Assembly (NCBI GenBank): GCA_937890005.1
Contig: CALBZA010000056.1
Coordinates: forward strand, 1-64,000
Direction: 5' to 3'
Length of the DNA: 64,000 nt
Source of the DNA: an uncultured Verrucomicrobia subdivision 3 bacterium
GTDB lineage: Bacteria > Verrucomicrobiota > Verrucomicrobiia > Limisphaerales > DASXHY01
Part shown: in pieces, positions 7,602-16,900 of the stretch
Layout of the letters: each line of letters begins with the position of its first letter
How positions within the stretch are numbered: position 1 is the first letter of the stretch
Notes under the pieces: generated by a model
Told to the model about the DNA's origin: nothing
Databases searched by the model: none
Seen by the model: only the letters and a program-made list of their open reading frames with translations
Translations under genes and position numbers: made by a program

Positions 7602-9950
7602 CTACTGGGAGCTCTGGCCTGGCGCGTTCGGCTGATTCCTGTTTCCGGCACGATTGGCTCCGGGGGTCACAATGCCGACGTCGATGAACTGGCCGCCGCC
7701 CGATTGATGGCAGTGAACGCTCATCACGTTCGTTCCTGTCTTCAATGTCGCCAACGCGGCGGGATCGATCGGCGCTTCCTTGTATCCGGTGACGTATCCT
7801 TTCAAACGCAGCGCGAGAACGCCATTGAGATAAACCTCCACGTCCTCGTCGTGGTGCAGAAGAAAGCGCGCTTCGCGGAGATCTTCATTGCCCAGGTTGA
7901 ATTCGCGCCGCAGCCAGATGTCGGTGGTTTCCCAGACCGTGGACGTCAGGTTGCCCGGAGTGCCGCGCGTGCCGAAACCGCCAACTCCCTTGGTCCATTC
8001 GTTGTCGTCGAACTCGGGCTCAATCCACTTTTCCGGCGGCTTCTGTGTCGTGTACTTCCACACGATGCGGCCGTGGAGCGCATTGGCGACGATGACGTGA
8101 TAACGGCGCTGGTTCCCAACGCGCAATGTATTTTCCAGGACCGCCGGATCGATCTTCGCAATGGCGCGGTCGTACGTGAGCAATCCGTTGCATTCTGTTT
8201 CAACGTCGGTGGTTTGCGTGTAAACGGCGGCGCTCAATCCGAACGATTCGCGCAGCACATGAAGCCGATCCAAAAGTTCGCAGCACTCTGAAACCAGCCG
8301 CTCCTGTTCGCTCACGAGCTTGTAGCCCCAGAATCGGGTGGACCAGGTATGACCCGGAATGCCGAATCCGATTCCGCCGAATTCACCGAGCACTGCGGCG
8401 CGATCCGTTTCCGGGCGCGGCGATTCAGGTCCGGGATAGCTGTGGATATCGACGACGTCGCCGACGCGTTCATCGGTCCAGCCGCTGGCATTGTTCACGA
8501 GGCGGGAAGGATCCAGCGCCTTGAGCCAGGCCGTGAGCCGTTCGGTGTCGTATTGGCCCCAACCTTCGTTGAAGAGAATCCAAGTGACGATGGAGGGATG
8601 ATTGCGAAGGCCTTCGACCATGCGATGCAGTTCGACTTCGAATTGGGTGCGGCTCGTTGCGGTGGTGTTGTTGCCGCTGGGCATGTCCTGCCAGACGAGC
8701 AGACCGAGTTTATCGCACCAGTAATACCAGCGCGCCGGTTCCACTTTGACGTGCTTCCGCACGAGATTGAAACCCGCGCGTTTGAGAAACTCGATGTCGA
8801 ACCTGAGCCCCTCATCCGTCGGCGCGGTGTAAATGCCGTCCGGCCAATAACCCTGATCCAGTGCGCCGATCTGGAAAAGAAACTGATCGTTCAAGGCGAT
8901 GCGCAGAATGCCTTCGCCATCTTTTTTCAACGCAATCTTCCGCATGCCGAAGTAGCTGCTCGCTGAATCCACCACGTTCGTTCCATCTCGGAGAATCACC
9001 TTGAGGTCGTACAGAAACGGATCGGACGGCGACCACGGTCGCGCTGATGGAATGGGAAGGACCAGTTCACGATTCGGCGCGCCTGTGATGCTGCTGATCA
9101 CCTGATTTGTGGCCAGCGCGATCAGTTCGATGGTGTGCGACGTGTTGAGGCTGTTGACCGCGACCTTCACGCGAAGCGCGTTCTGGCCGAGATTGGGTGT
9201 GAGTGAAAGTCCGTCGATTGAAACATTCGAAACCGGTTCAAGCCACACGGTTTGCCAGATGCCGGAAGCGGGCGTGTAAAAAATGCCTTCGGGTTCGCGC
9301 ACCTGTTTGCCACGCGCCTGATCGCCTTCGGTCAAATCGTAAACCGCGACGATCAGCTCTTCATCGCCCGTCCATTTCAGCTGATCCGTGATGTCGAACG
9401 TGAAGCTGTCGTAACCGCCGCGATGCTCGCCGATCTCCTGTCCGTTCACGATGACGCGCGTCAGCCAATCCACGGCACCGAAATGCAGGCGCACGCGACG
9501 GCCGGCCCAATTGGCGGGAATTCTGAACCGTCGCTGATACCAGAGCGTGCTGTGTTCATCCAGGCGTCGCATCACTCCGGACAAAGCGGATTCGATGGGG
9601 AAGGGGACAAGAATTTCGCCATCGAACTGTGCCGGGCGCGAGTTTGTGTTTGGTGTGATGGCGTAATTCCAAAGGCCATTCAGATTCAGCCAGTCCGGGC
9701 GGACAAGCTGCGGTCGCGGATATTCGGGATGTGCGTTGGTCGGATTGACTTCAGCGGCCCAGCGCGTGAGCAGGGGACCGGACGCAGGTTTCCACTCAGC
9801 GGCAATGGCTTCGTTGAGAATGCTCGTGATCAGGAACGCAACGATTCCGGCAAACCAGAGCGCGAGCCGGGTTCCACGAACAACAACGCGTTGCAGCGTG
9901 AAGTCGCTTTCCGACGAATCGATCCGGCTCTGGGGTGACGGTGGAATCAT
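7602..9950 (-). CDS. Exported glycoside hydrolase family 2 enzyme with C-terminal accessory module
   Basis: GH2 enzyme (beta-galactosidase/glucuronidase/mannosidase clan) of 782 residues. A long N-terminal extension ends in a hydrophobic export segment (LALWFAGIVAFLITSILNEA). The sugar-binding domain begins at about residue 75 (RPDWLNLNGLWNYAI), followed by an Ig-like domain and a TIM barrel. The general acid is E462 in ILFNEGWGQ and the likely nucleophile is E523 in LGEFGG. Residues about 630-770 form a separate beta-sandwich module (WKYTTQKPPEKW to CHQSGGGQFIDVG) that recurs in two other genes here. It starts 3 nt after the response regulator stop, so it is the last gene of the kinase-regulator operon. 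The exact substrate cannot be read from sequence. Confidence 0.9.
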   Translation of the reverse strand: MIPPSPQSRIDSSESDFTLQRVVVRGTRLALWFAGIVAFLITSILNEAIAAEWKPASGPLLTRWAAEVNPTNAHPEYPRPQLVRPDWLNLNGLWNYAITPNTNSRPAQFDGEILVPFPIESALSGVMRRLDEHSTLWYQRRFRIPANWAGRRVRLHFGAVDWLTRVIVNGQEIGEHRGGYDSFTFDITDQLKWTGDEELIVAVYDLTEGDQARGKQVREPEGIFYTPASGIWQTVWLEPVSNVSIDGLSLTPNLGQNALRVKVAVNSLNTSHTIELIALATNQVISSITGAPNRELVLPIPSARPWSPSDPFLYDLKVILRDGTNVVDSASSYFGMRKIALKKDGEGILRIALNDQFLFQIGALDQGYWPDGIYTAPTDEGLRFDIEFLKRAGFNLVRKHVKVEPARWYYWCDKLGLLVWQDMPSGNNTTATSRTQFEVELHRMVEGLRNHPSIVTWILFNEGWGQYDTERLTAWLKALDPSRLVNNASGWTDERVGDVVDIHSYPGPESPRPETDRAAVLGEFGGIGFGIPGHTWSTRFWGYKLVSEQERLVSECCELLDRLHVLRESFGLSAAVYTQTTDVETECNGLLTYDRAIAKIDPAVLENTLRVGNQRRYHVIVANALHGRIVWKYTTQKPPEKWIEPEFDDNEWTKGVGGFGTRGTPGNLTSTVWETTDIWLRREFNLGNEDLREARFLLHHDEDVEVYLNGVLALRLKGYVTGYKEAPIDPAALATLKTGTNVMSVHCHQSGGGQFIDVGIVTPGANRAGNRNQPNAPGQSSQ

Positions 9951-9953
9951 GGT

Positions 9954-10583
9954 TCAATGTCTCAGGTATTTCGCGACCGCTTCGGCCGAGGAACAGACGT
10001 GAAGTTTCTCGTAAATCCGGCGGATGTAGTTGCGCACGGTATGAATGCTCACGCCGAGCTTTTCGGCGATCTGCTTGTAAGCCTGTCCTTCGGCGAGGCC
10101 GTCGAGCACTTCGCGTTCGCGTGGTGACAGCTCGGCGCTTTCGTCGCGTGTCGGTGTGACCTGCAGGGATTGCACAACCTTGCGCGCGATCGGCGCGGAC
10201 ATCGGCGAGCCGCCGTCATAGACTTCGCGGATCGCTTCCAGCAGCTTCGCCGGTGCGAGCCGTTTCAGCAGGTAACCGCTCGCGCCCGCCGCCAGTGCGC
10301 TGAAGATTTTTTCGGTATCTTCAAACACCGTGAGCATGACGATCTGGGCGCCGGGAATGTGCGGCTTCAGCTGGCGCACGCATTCAATGCCGCTCATGCC
10401 GCCGAGGTTGATGTCCATCAGCACCACGTCCGGTTTTTCCCTGGGCAATCGCACGAGCGCCTCCTCCGCGCTGTCGTGCATGCTCACGCATTTGAAGCCG
10501 GGCGCGGCGTCCACGTAACCCGCGATGTTTTCGCGCAGGTCAGCTTCGTCATCAACAATGGAAACTCGAATTGCTTTGTTCAT
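9954..10583 (-). CDS. NarL/FixJ-family response regulator
   Basis: A 209-residue DNA-binding response regulator. The receiver domain spans residues 5-122, with acidic pocket D11/D12, phospho-acceptor D57 (VVLMDINLGG), a Thr in VMLTVF and the conserved Lys in YLLKRL. A LuxR-type helix-turn-helix lies at about 145-205 (LSPREREVLDGLAEG, then KLGVSIHTVRNYIRRIYEKL). It lies 7 nt downstream of its cognate kinase gene and 3 nt upstream of the GH2 gene. LuxR-type regulators bind short inverted repeats as dimers. The TGTGGC-N8-GCCACA sites at 13851 and 18504 are plausible targets, by inference only. Confidence 0.95.
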   Translation of the reverse strand: MNKAIRVSIVDDEADLRENIAGYVDAAPGFKCVSMHDSAEEALVRLPREKPDVVLMDINLGGMSGIECVRQLKPHIPGAQIVMLTVFEDTEKIFSALAAGASGYLLKRLAPAKLLEAIREVYDGGSPMSAPIARKVVQSLQVTPTRDESAELSPREREVLDGLAEGQAYKQIAEKLGVSIHTVRNYIRRIYEKLHVCSSAEAVAKYLRH

Positions 10584-10590
10584 CGTTACT

Positions 10591-13500
10591 TCACTTCACT
10601 TCGTTTTGAATTGCGGGCCCGAGCGGAATCGAAAACCGGACCGATGTGCCTTTACCTGGCTGGCTGTTTACTTCGCAGCGGCCGCCGATTTCTGAAAGGC
10701 GCTGCTGCATGTTTCGCAATCCGTTCCGGCTGGAGGCGGTCTGGTTCGCGGATGTGAACCCGCTTCCGTTGTCCTCAACGCTGATTTCGAACTGGGAATC
10801 GCTGGCGTGCATGCGGACATGGACGCGGCCGGGCCGGCCATGTTTCAAGGCGTTGTTCAATGATTCTTCGAACGCGAGAAACAGGTTGTGCCGCGCTTCG
10901 GCGGAAATGACGCGATGCGGCAGATCGCGCGGGATGTGGAGTTCGCATTCCACGGCCGTGTTTTGAAGATATTCCGTTGCATACTGTCCGAGATAGGCGG
11001 CGAGCCGTTCGAGCGAGTCGTTGTGCGGATTCACCGCCCAGACAATTTCATCCAGCGATTGCAACAGATCGCGCGAGGTTCCAGCAATCGCGTCGAGTTT
11101 TTGCGCGACGCTGTCCTGGGTTTGCAATTCGCGTTTCGCGCGTTCGCTCATGAAGGAAATCTTCGTCAGCTTCGAGCCGATCTCGTCGTGCATGTCCTGT
11201 GCGATTCGCATGCGTTCGCGTTCCATCGCCTGTTGCGCGGCCAGTGCGGCGAGGCGTCTGCGCAGGCGACGATTCGAAAAGAGCCGCGCGGTTCCGGCCA
11301 CCACCACAACGGCGACGAACACGTAGGCTGCGATGGCCCAGTTGCGTCGCCAGAGCGGCGTGGGAATCGCGAAACCGAACGATGCTTCATCCGGATGCCA
11401 CACGCCTTCCGAGCTGCCGGCCTGAACGCGGAAGGTGTAATTGCCGTAAGCGAGCCGCCCGTAATGCACGCTTCGAACACCTTCGCCATCGACAACCCAG
11501 TCAGGATCGAACCCATCGAGCCTGTGCCGGAAACGTGTTTTTTCAGGTGCGGAGAAGTTCAACGCGGTGAAATGAATTTCCAAAGATTGCAAATCGGCGG
11601 GCAGCTGAATCTGCGGACGCGTGCCCGCGCTGTTGCGTTGCGGGTCCAGTTGAATCGGATGTTCCTGGCCGGAGCTGCGGGTCAGTGCGATGTCTTCAAT
11701 GAGAACGGGCGGTGACCGTTGTTCGCCGAAAGGATTTCGGAGATCGAGCATCACGACGCAGTTGTCCATCGCAAACCAAAGCCGCTCATCCGGTGACTTC
11801 AACGCGCGCGGCCATCCAAACGGGAGGTTGTTTGCGGAGGCCAGTTCCAGCGAGAGAATCAATTGCGGGTCGGAGAACACATGAGTTGAGAGCATCGTGG
11901 CGACATTCTTTCCGATGATGCGATAGATCGAACGCCCGGTGGCGAGGCAGAGCGAACCGTCTTCGCCGCTGAGAATTCCCGTGATCACGACGTCGCGCGA
12001 AAGCGGATTCCAATCCCAGCTCACCAGTCGTCCGCCCGCCACGCACCCGAGCCGGCCTCCCGCCGTTGCAAACCACAGCCGTCGGGCTTCGTCCTCGTGC
12101 AACGCGGTGATCGTTTTGCCGTCCACGGCTGTTGGATCGACGACCGTTCGGAACCGGTTGTTTTCACCGCGGACGAGTGTGCCGTCGGCGAAGCCAAGCC
12201 AGAGGGCGCCATCGCGAACGGGAAGAATCGCGCGGAGCGGTTGCGATGGAAGGCCATCGGCTGGACCGAATCGTTTGAAAATTCCGTTCTCGATCCGGTG
12301 AAGCACACCCGATCCGGAGCCGGCCCAGACGACGCCGTTGTTATCAGCTGCCAGCGAAAACACGCGGTTGTCCGCGAGACCGTTGGCGGTGGTGAAGTGA
12401 ACGAGCGAATCTTTGGCAAAGCAGTAAAGGCCGGAACCCGGCGTCGCAATCCAGACGTTCCCGCCGGAAACGCACACAGATGAAACCAGATTCTGAAACG
12501 CTGCGGCATGCGGTGCTGTGACCGCTTCGAAACGTTCGCCTGCGCCGCGCAACAATCCCCCATTTAGAAATCCGATCCACGCCTGATCGCTGCGTTCAAA
12601 CGCGAGGCAAACCGCCGGAAGATTCGGGAGGCCGACCGCAGTGTCGAGAATGCGGACGTTGCGCGGTTGAATCCGGATCAAACCGTCGCCATGTGTGCCG
12701 AGCCAGAGATTGCCTTCGCGATCTTCGCAAAGCGCGCGCACGTCACTGGTCAGTCCGCCATGTCGCAGCGAGAGCGCGGTGAACTTTCCCTTCGCAAAAC
12801 AGTAGAGCCCCTTTCCGCTGGTGCCGATCCAGAGTTCGCCATTGCGCCCTTCGCAAAGACTCCAGATGCGCATGGACGCCGTGCCGTCGCTCGTTCCGAA
12901 ATGGTTCAGATGTTTTCCTTCCGCGAGATTGACGAGGTAGGTGTCGCCGAACGCCCAGAGGTTTCCCTGTCGATCTTCATAAACGCCGAGCGATTCCGGA
13001 TTGCGTCCCGGCCCGTCGATTTGAAATGGAAACGGATGAAGCGCGCCATCCCTGAACTGGCACATGCCTCCGCGCGTTGTAATCCATACGATGCCTGAAC
13101 GCGCGACGTTCACGCTGGACACGAATTCGTGAGGCAGACCGTCCTGCGAAGTGAACTTTCGGATTTCAAAGCGATCGTTTCCCGATCCCGTTTCCGCCGC
13201 GCCGCCATTGCCTGTATTCTGATTCTGTTCCTGGATTCGGATCAGACCGGTCGGCGTTCCGAGCCAGATGTGTCCGATGTCGTCACAGGCAATGCTGGTA
13301 ATTGTTTGTTCGTGAAAGCCGGACGGTTCAAAGCGTGAAACCGAACGGTTCACCGACACGAGCAGTCCGTCCGCCTGGGTTCCGATCCAGAGCCGTCCCG
13401 CGGAATCTTCGCATAATGCGGTCACTGAGACAGGAGCGTTGGATTTGGCAAAGCCGGAGGTGGTGTTGACGAACCGGACGCCGTCGAATCGCGCCAGTCC

Positions 13501-13704
13501 GCGCGCGGTGCCGGCCCAAAGATAGCCGTCGCGGGTTTGGATGACTGCGGCGACGGAATCGTCGGGCAACCCATGCTGTTCATTCCAGGCGCGAACGGTG
13601 AGATCCTGCGGCAGCAATCCGGGCTCGGGCGCGGCTGCCAGGAGGAGCGGCAGCAGCAGCAACGCGATGAGCAGCGCGCGGAAATGCAGGCGTTCAGCGG
13701 TCAT
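10591..13704 (-). CDS. Two-component sensor histidine kinase with periplasmic Reg_prop beta-propeller
   Basis: Membrane sensor of 1037 residues. After a signal/anchor sequence (ALLIALLLLPLLLAAAP), residues about 40-640 are built of Reg_prop blades (GLPDDSVAAVIQTRDGYLWA, DSAGRLWIGTQADGLL, GELWIGTSGKGLYCF and many more). A Y_Y_Y domain follows (about 690-775; HRLDGFDPDW, YGNYTFRVQA), then one TM helix (about 785-808). The kinase core is HisKA_3 type, with phospho-acceptor His839 (AQDMHDEIGSKL) and HATPase boxes NNALKHG, DNGSGF and GLRNMQQRL. In Bacteroidetes such sensors bind oligosaccharides directly; here the neighbouring glycosidases suggest the same. The ATG at 13704 is preferred over 13743 because it places the signal sequence at the N terminus. 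Confidence 0.93.
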   Translation of the reverse strand: MTAERLHFRALLIALLLLPLLLAAAPEPGLLPQDLTVRAWNEQHGLPDDSVAAVIQTRDGYLWAGTARGLARFDGVRFVNTTSGFAKSNAPVSVTALCEDSAGRLWIGTQADGLLVSVNRSVSRFEPSGFHEQTITSIACDDIGHIWLGTPTGLIRIQEQNQNTGNGGAAETGSGNDRFEIRKFTSQDGLPHEFVSSVNVARSGIVWITTRGGMCQFRDGALHPFPFQIDGPGRNPESLGVYEDRQGNLWAFGDTYLVNLAEGKHLNHFGTSDGTASMRIWSLCEGRNGELWIGTSGKGLYCFAKGKFTALSLRHGGLTSDVRALCEDREGNLWLGTHGDGLIRIQPRNVRILDTAVGLPNLPAVCLAFERSDQAWIGFLNGGLLRGAGERFEAVTAPHAAAFQNLVSSVCVSGGNVWIATPGSGLYCFAKDSLVHFTTANGLADNRVFSLAADNNGVVWAGSGSGVLHRIENGIFKRFGPADGLPSQPLRAILPVRDGALWLGFADGTLVRGENNRFRTVVDPTAVDGKTITALHEDEARRLWFATAGGRLGCVAGGRLVSWDWNPLSRDVVITGILSGEDGSLCLATGRSIYRIIGKNVATMLSTHVFSDPQLILSLELASANNLPFGWPRALKSPDERLWFAMDNCVVMLDLRNPFGEQRSPPVLIEDIALTRSSGQEHPIQLDPQRNSAGTRPQIQLPADLQSLEIHFTALNFSAPEKTRFRHRLDGFDPDWVVDGEGVRSVHYGRLAYGNYTFRVQAGSSEGVWHPDEASFGFAIPTPLWRRNWAIAAYVFVAVVVVAGTARLFSNRRLRRRLAALAAQQAMERERMRIAQDMHDEIGSKLTKISFMSERAKRELQTQDSVAQKLDAIAGTSRDLLQSLDEIVWAVNPHNDSLERLAAYLGQYATEYLQNTAVECELHIPRDLPHRVISAEARHNLFLAFEESLNNALKHGRPGRVHVRMHASDSQFEISVEDNGSGFTSANQTASSRNGLRNMQQRLSEIGGRCEVNSQPGKGTSVRFSIPLGPAIQNEVK

Positions 13705-13850
13705 TTCGACGTCATCATAGTGAAACGCCGGTTCGGCGAACATCCGGCATTTTCAAGAAATGGCGGGTGTGGACTTGGGAATCGAGGCAATGATTCAATC
13801 CTGCTGGTCCGGGTTTCGGGCAATTCGAGCTTGAATGAACCGCAGCGTAC

Positions 13851-13878
13851 GTCATGTGGCCACTTCATGCCACATGAC
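13851..13878. promoter_or_regulatory. Operator-like palindrome, copy 1
   Basis: A perfect inverted repeat with 10-bp arms (GTCATGTGGC and GCCACATGAC) and an 8-bp spacer, in the intergenic region between the divergent kinase gene and the beta-strand-repeat protein gene, 68 bp before the ATG of the latter. The core TGTGGC-N8-GCCACA and most of the right half recur at 18504. The size and symmetry fit a dimeric transcription factor site. Confidence 0.65.
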
Positions 13879-13946
13879 AGGATTGCCTCGGAACTTAGAG
13901 TGGCTGAGTCGCTGGAAATTCAACCAACCGTAAATCACTTCCGTGT

Positions 13947-16900
13947 ATGAAGCATAAACGACAGCGCAGTATCCTCCCTCGTCTTCTCCTTCTCACCGCG
14001 TTTGCCGGCGCCTCGTCTGGCGTTGGTCATGCCGCCGAATACTTCTGGTCGGGCGGCACTGGTACCTACAACAACCCGGCCGGCTGGGGTGGCACGGTTC
14101 CGGGACCTGGGGACGACGCCCTGAACAACAGCGGGCTCGCGAACATACTCCAGATCAATCCGGGCGATCCGGATTGGACGGTGAGCGATCTTACCGCGGG
14201 CGGCAGCGCCGAAGGTGTGTCGGGCGCCATCGAACAGAACGGCCAGGTGGTGACCGTGAACAGCTGGCTGCATATCGGCGCCGGCACGAATGCCACTGGC
14301 GTTTACACGTTGAACGGCGGCACGCTGAACGTCCGGAACGGACGGCTCTTCCTGGGGGAAGCGCCCGGAACGACGGCAACGCTGAACATCAATGGCGGCG
14401 TCCTCAACAAGTCGGGTGACATTTTTACGATTGCTGATGGCGGCTGGAACGGTCCGGGCGAGCGCACGGGAACGGTGAACCAGAATGGCGGCGTGGTGAA
14501 TTCCACCAGCGAAATCTGGATCGGCCAAGTTTCTCCCGGTCTCGCCTTCTACAACCTGCACGCCGGTTCGATCAATTCGAGCAACTGGTTCGTGGTCGCT
14601 CGTTCCGGAAGCACCGGCACGTTGAACATGGACGGCGGCTCGATTCTGCAGGTCAGCGGCGGCCAGCCGGCGTTCATCGTCGCCGACAACGGCGTTGGCA
14701 CGCTGAATTTCAGTGCGGGCAGCATCAGCACGATCGGCGCGGAATTCTGGATCGGCAATGGGAACGATGGTGTTGGCACGAACAACATGAGCGGTACGGC
14801 GTCGTTGCTCGTTGACAACTGGATCGCCGTCGGTCGCGGCGGTCTTGGCGTGCTGAATCTTTCCGGCGGGTGGATCACCAAGACCGGCAATGGAAACCTG
14901 ATCATGAGCGGTGAAGGAATCATCAATCAGACCGGCGGTGCGATCACCAACCTTTCAGGCGACACCTGGATTCCGGAAGGCGGACGGGGAACCTGGAATC
15001 TTGACGATGGTGTGGCCATTCTGGGACGCCTTGAGCTTTCGCACGTCGGCGGCGCGCAGGGTTTCTTCAATCTGAACGGCGGTTTGCTTCGCGCGACTGA
15101 AATCACCACGGGAAGTTTCGGAAGCTACAGCGAATTCAATTTCAATGGCGGCACACTCCAGGCGGGCGCGAACAACGCGAACTTCCTTCATGATGTTGCT
15201 GTTGCCAATGTTCACTTCGGCGGCGCGGTGATCGATTCGCAGGACTTCGACGTCACGATTCCGCAGGCGCTCAATGACGCAGGTGGCGGGTTGACCAAGC
15301 TCGGAACGGGAACGCTCCGGTTGACCGGCGCAAATTCCTATTCCGGTGCCACAGTCGTGAGCGCGGGCAAGCTTGTCGTCTCCGGTGCTTCCGCGGCCTT
15401 CACCGACTATTCGGTTGCTGATGGCGCAACGCTTGGAATTGGTGTCCTCGATGCCGGCAGCCAGGCGAATGTGCAGAGTGCGACGCTCGGAAACACGACC
15501 GGCGCAACGCTGGATTTCGACCTGGGCGCCTTTGGAAACCCGGCGACCGCCGTGCTTAATGTTTCCGGCGCACTCACGGTGAACGGCGTCATCACGGTCA
15601 ATGTGGCCAGCAGTCTTCCGCAGCTCGGAAACATTCCGTTGATCACCTACGGCACGCGCGCCGGTTCGGGCAGCTTCGTGATCGGTTCACTTCCGGTTGG
15701 TGTGGAGGCAACCATTGTTACCAACGAGGGCACATCATCGATTGAACTCGCGATTTCTTCGATCAATGTTCCGCGCTGGGATGGTCAGGCGGGTGGCACC
15801 TGGGACATCGGTGTGACAGAGAACTGGGTGAACGTCGGCACCGGCAATCCGACGACCTATGCCGATGGCAACATCGTCCTGTTCGACGACAATGCGCAGG
15901 GAACAACGACCGTGAATCTCACCACCACGGTGAGCCCTGGCAGCGTCACTGCGGAGAACAACAACCTGAATTACACGCTGACCGGTTCTGGAAAGATTGC
16001 GGGCTCGACCGGTTTCGTGAAGGAAGGCACTGGAACCTTCACCATCTCCAACACCGGCGGCAACACCTACACCGGACCGACCGTAATCACTGGCGGAACA
16101 CTCGCGGTGGACAGCCTGGCCAATGGCGGATCGCCCAGTTCGATCGGTGCATCTTCGTCCAATCCAACCAACCTGATCATCTCGGATGCGACGCTCAGCT
16201 ACATCGGTTCACCGGTCGCCACCGATCGCGGTTACCAGATTCAGAACACGAACAGCACGATCAATGTTGAGAACAACCTGACTCTGAGCGGTGTTGCACG
16301 GGCTACCCCTGGCAGCGGTTTTGTGAAGACCGGTCCGGCCCAGCTCGCCTACACCACGGTTGGATCCAACCAGCTCTCGGCCGGAGCGCTGGCAGGATAT
16401 CATGTCGTTGAAGGCACTGTGTTGTTCGACGGAACGGCCGGCAACCAGGTCAACTTCAATCAGAACGAATTCTGGGTCGGCAGCACTGAAGCGACGGGCG
16501 CTTCGCTCGTGCTCAGCAACACGTTCCTGCACGTCACCAGCTGGCTTGGTGTCGGTCGCGGCAACGGTAATATCGGCAACACTTCGTCGGTCTCGCTCTA
16601 CAACTCCGCCATCAACGTGGGCAACACTTCCTTTGGCTGGAATCGGGAGCTGCCTGAGAACTTCGCGTTCCAGACGCTCACGCTGAACGGCAATTCGTCC
16701 TTCACCAACCGAGGTGATTCGAACCTCGGTGAAAGCGGCGGCTCGACGGCCACCATCAACATCAATGACTCGTCGGTCTTCTATTCCGCCAATCGCGTTT
16801 ATCTCGGCATGAACGGCGGTTCCACCGGTGTTCTCACGGTCGCCAACTCCGGCATCTTCCGGGTGAACAACGGCTGGTTCTCCGTCGGCAACGGAAACGA

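Noticed and set aside
7304..7687. 127-codon open frame on the plus strand
   Set aside because: It runs across the tRNA-Cys gene and has no protein-like features.
5889..9720. A 21-nt identical word (GCGGACAAGCTGCGGTCGCG...) at about 5888-5908 and 9700-9720
   Set aside because: The second copy encodes the PRPQLVR segment of the GH2 enzyme; a single short match with no wider similarity is best taken as chance or a trace of old duplication.
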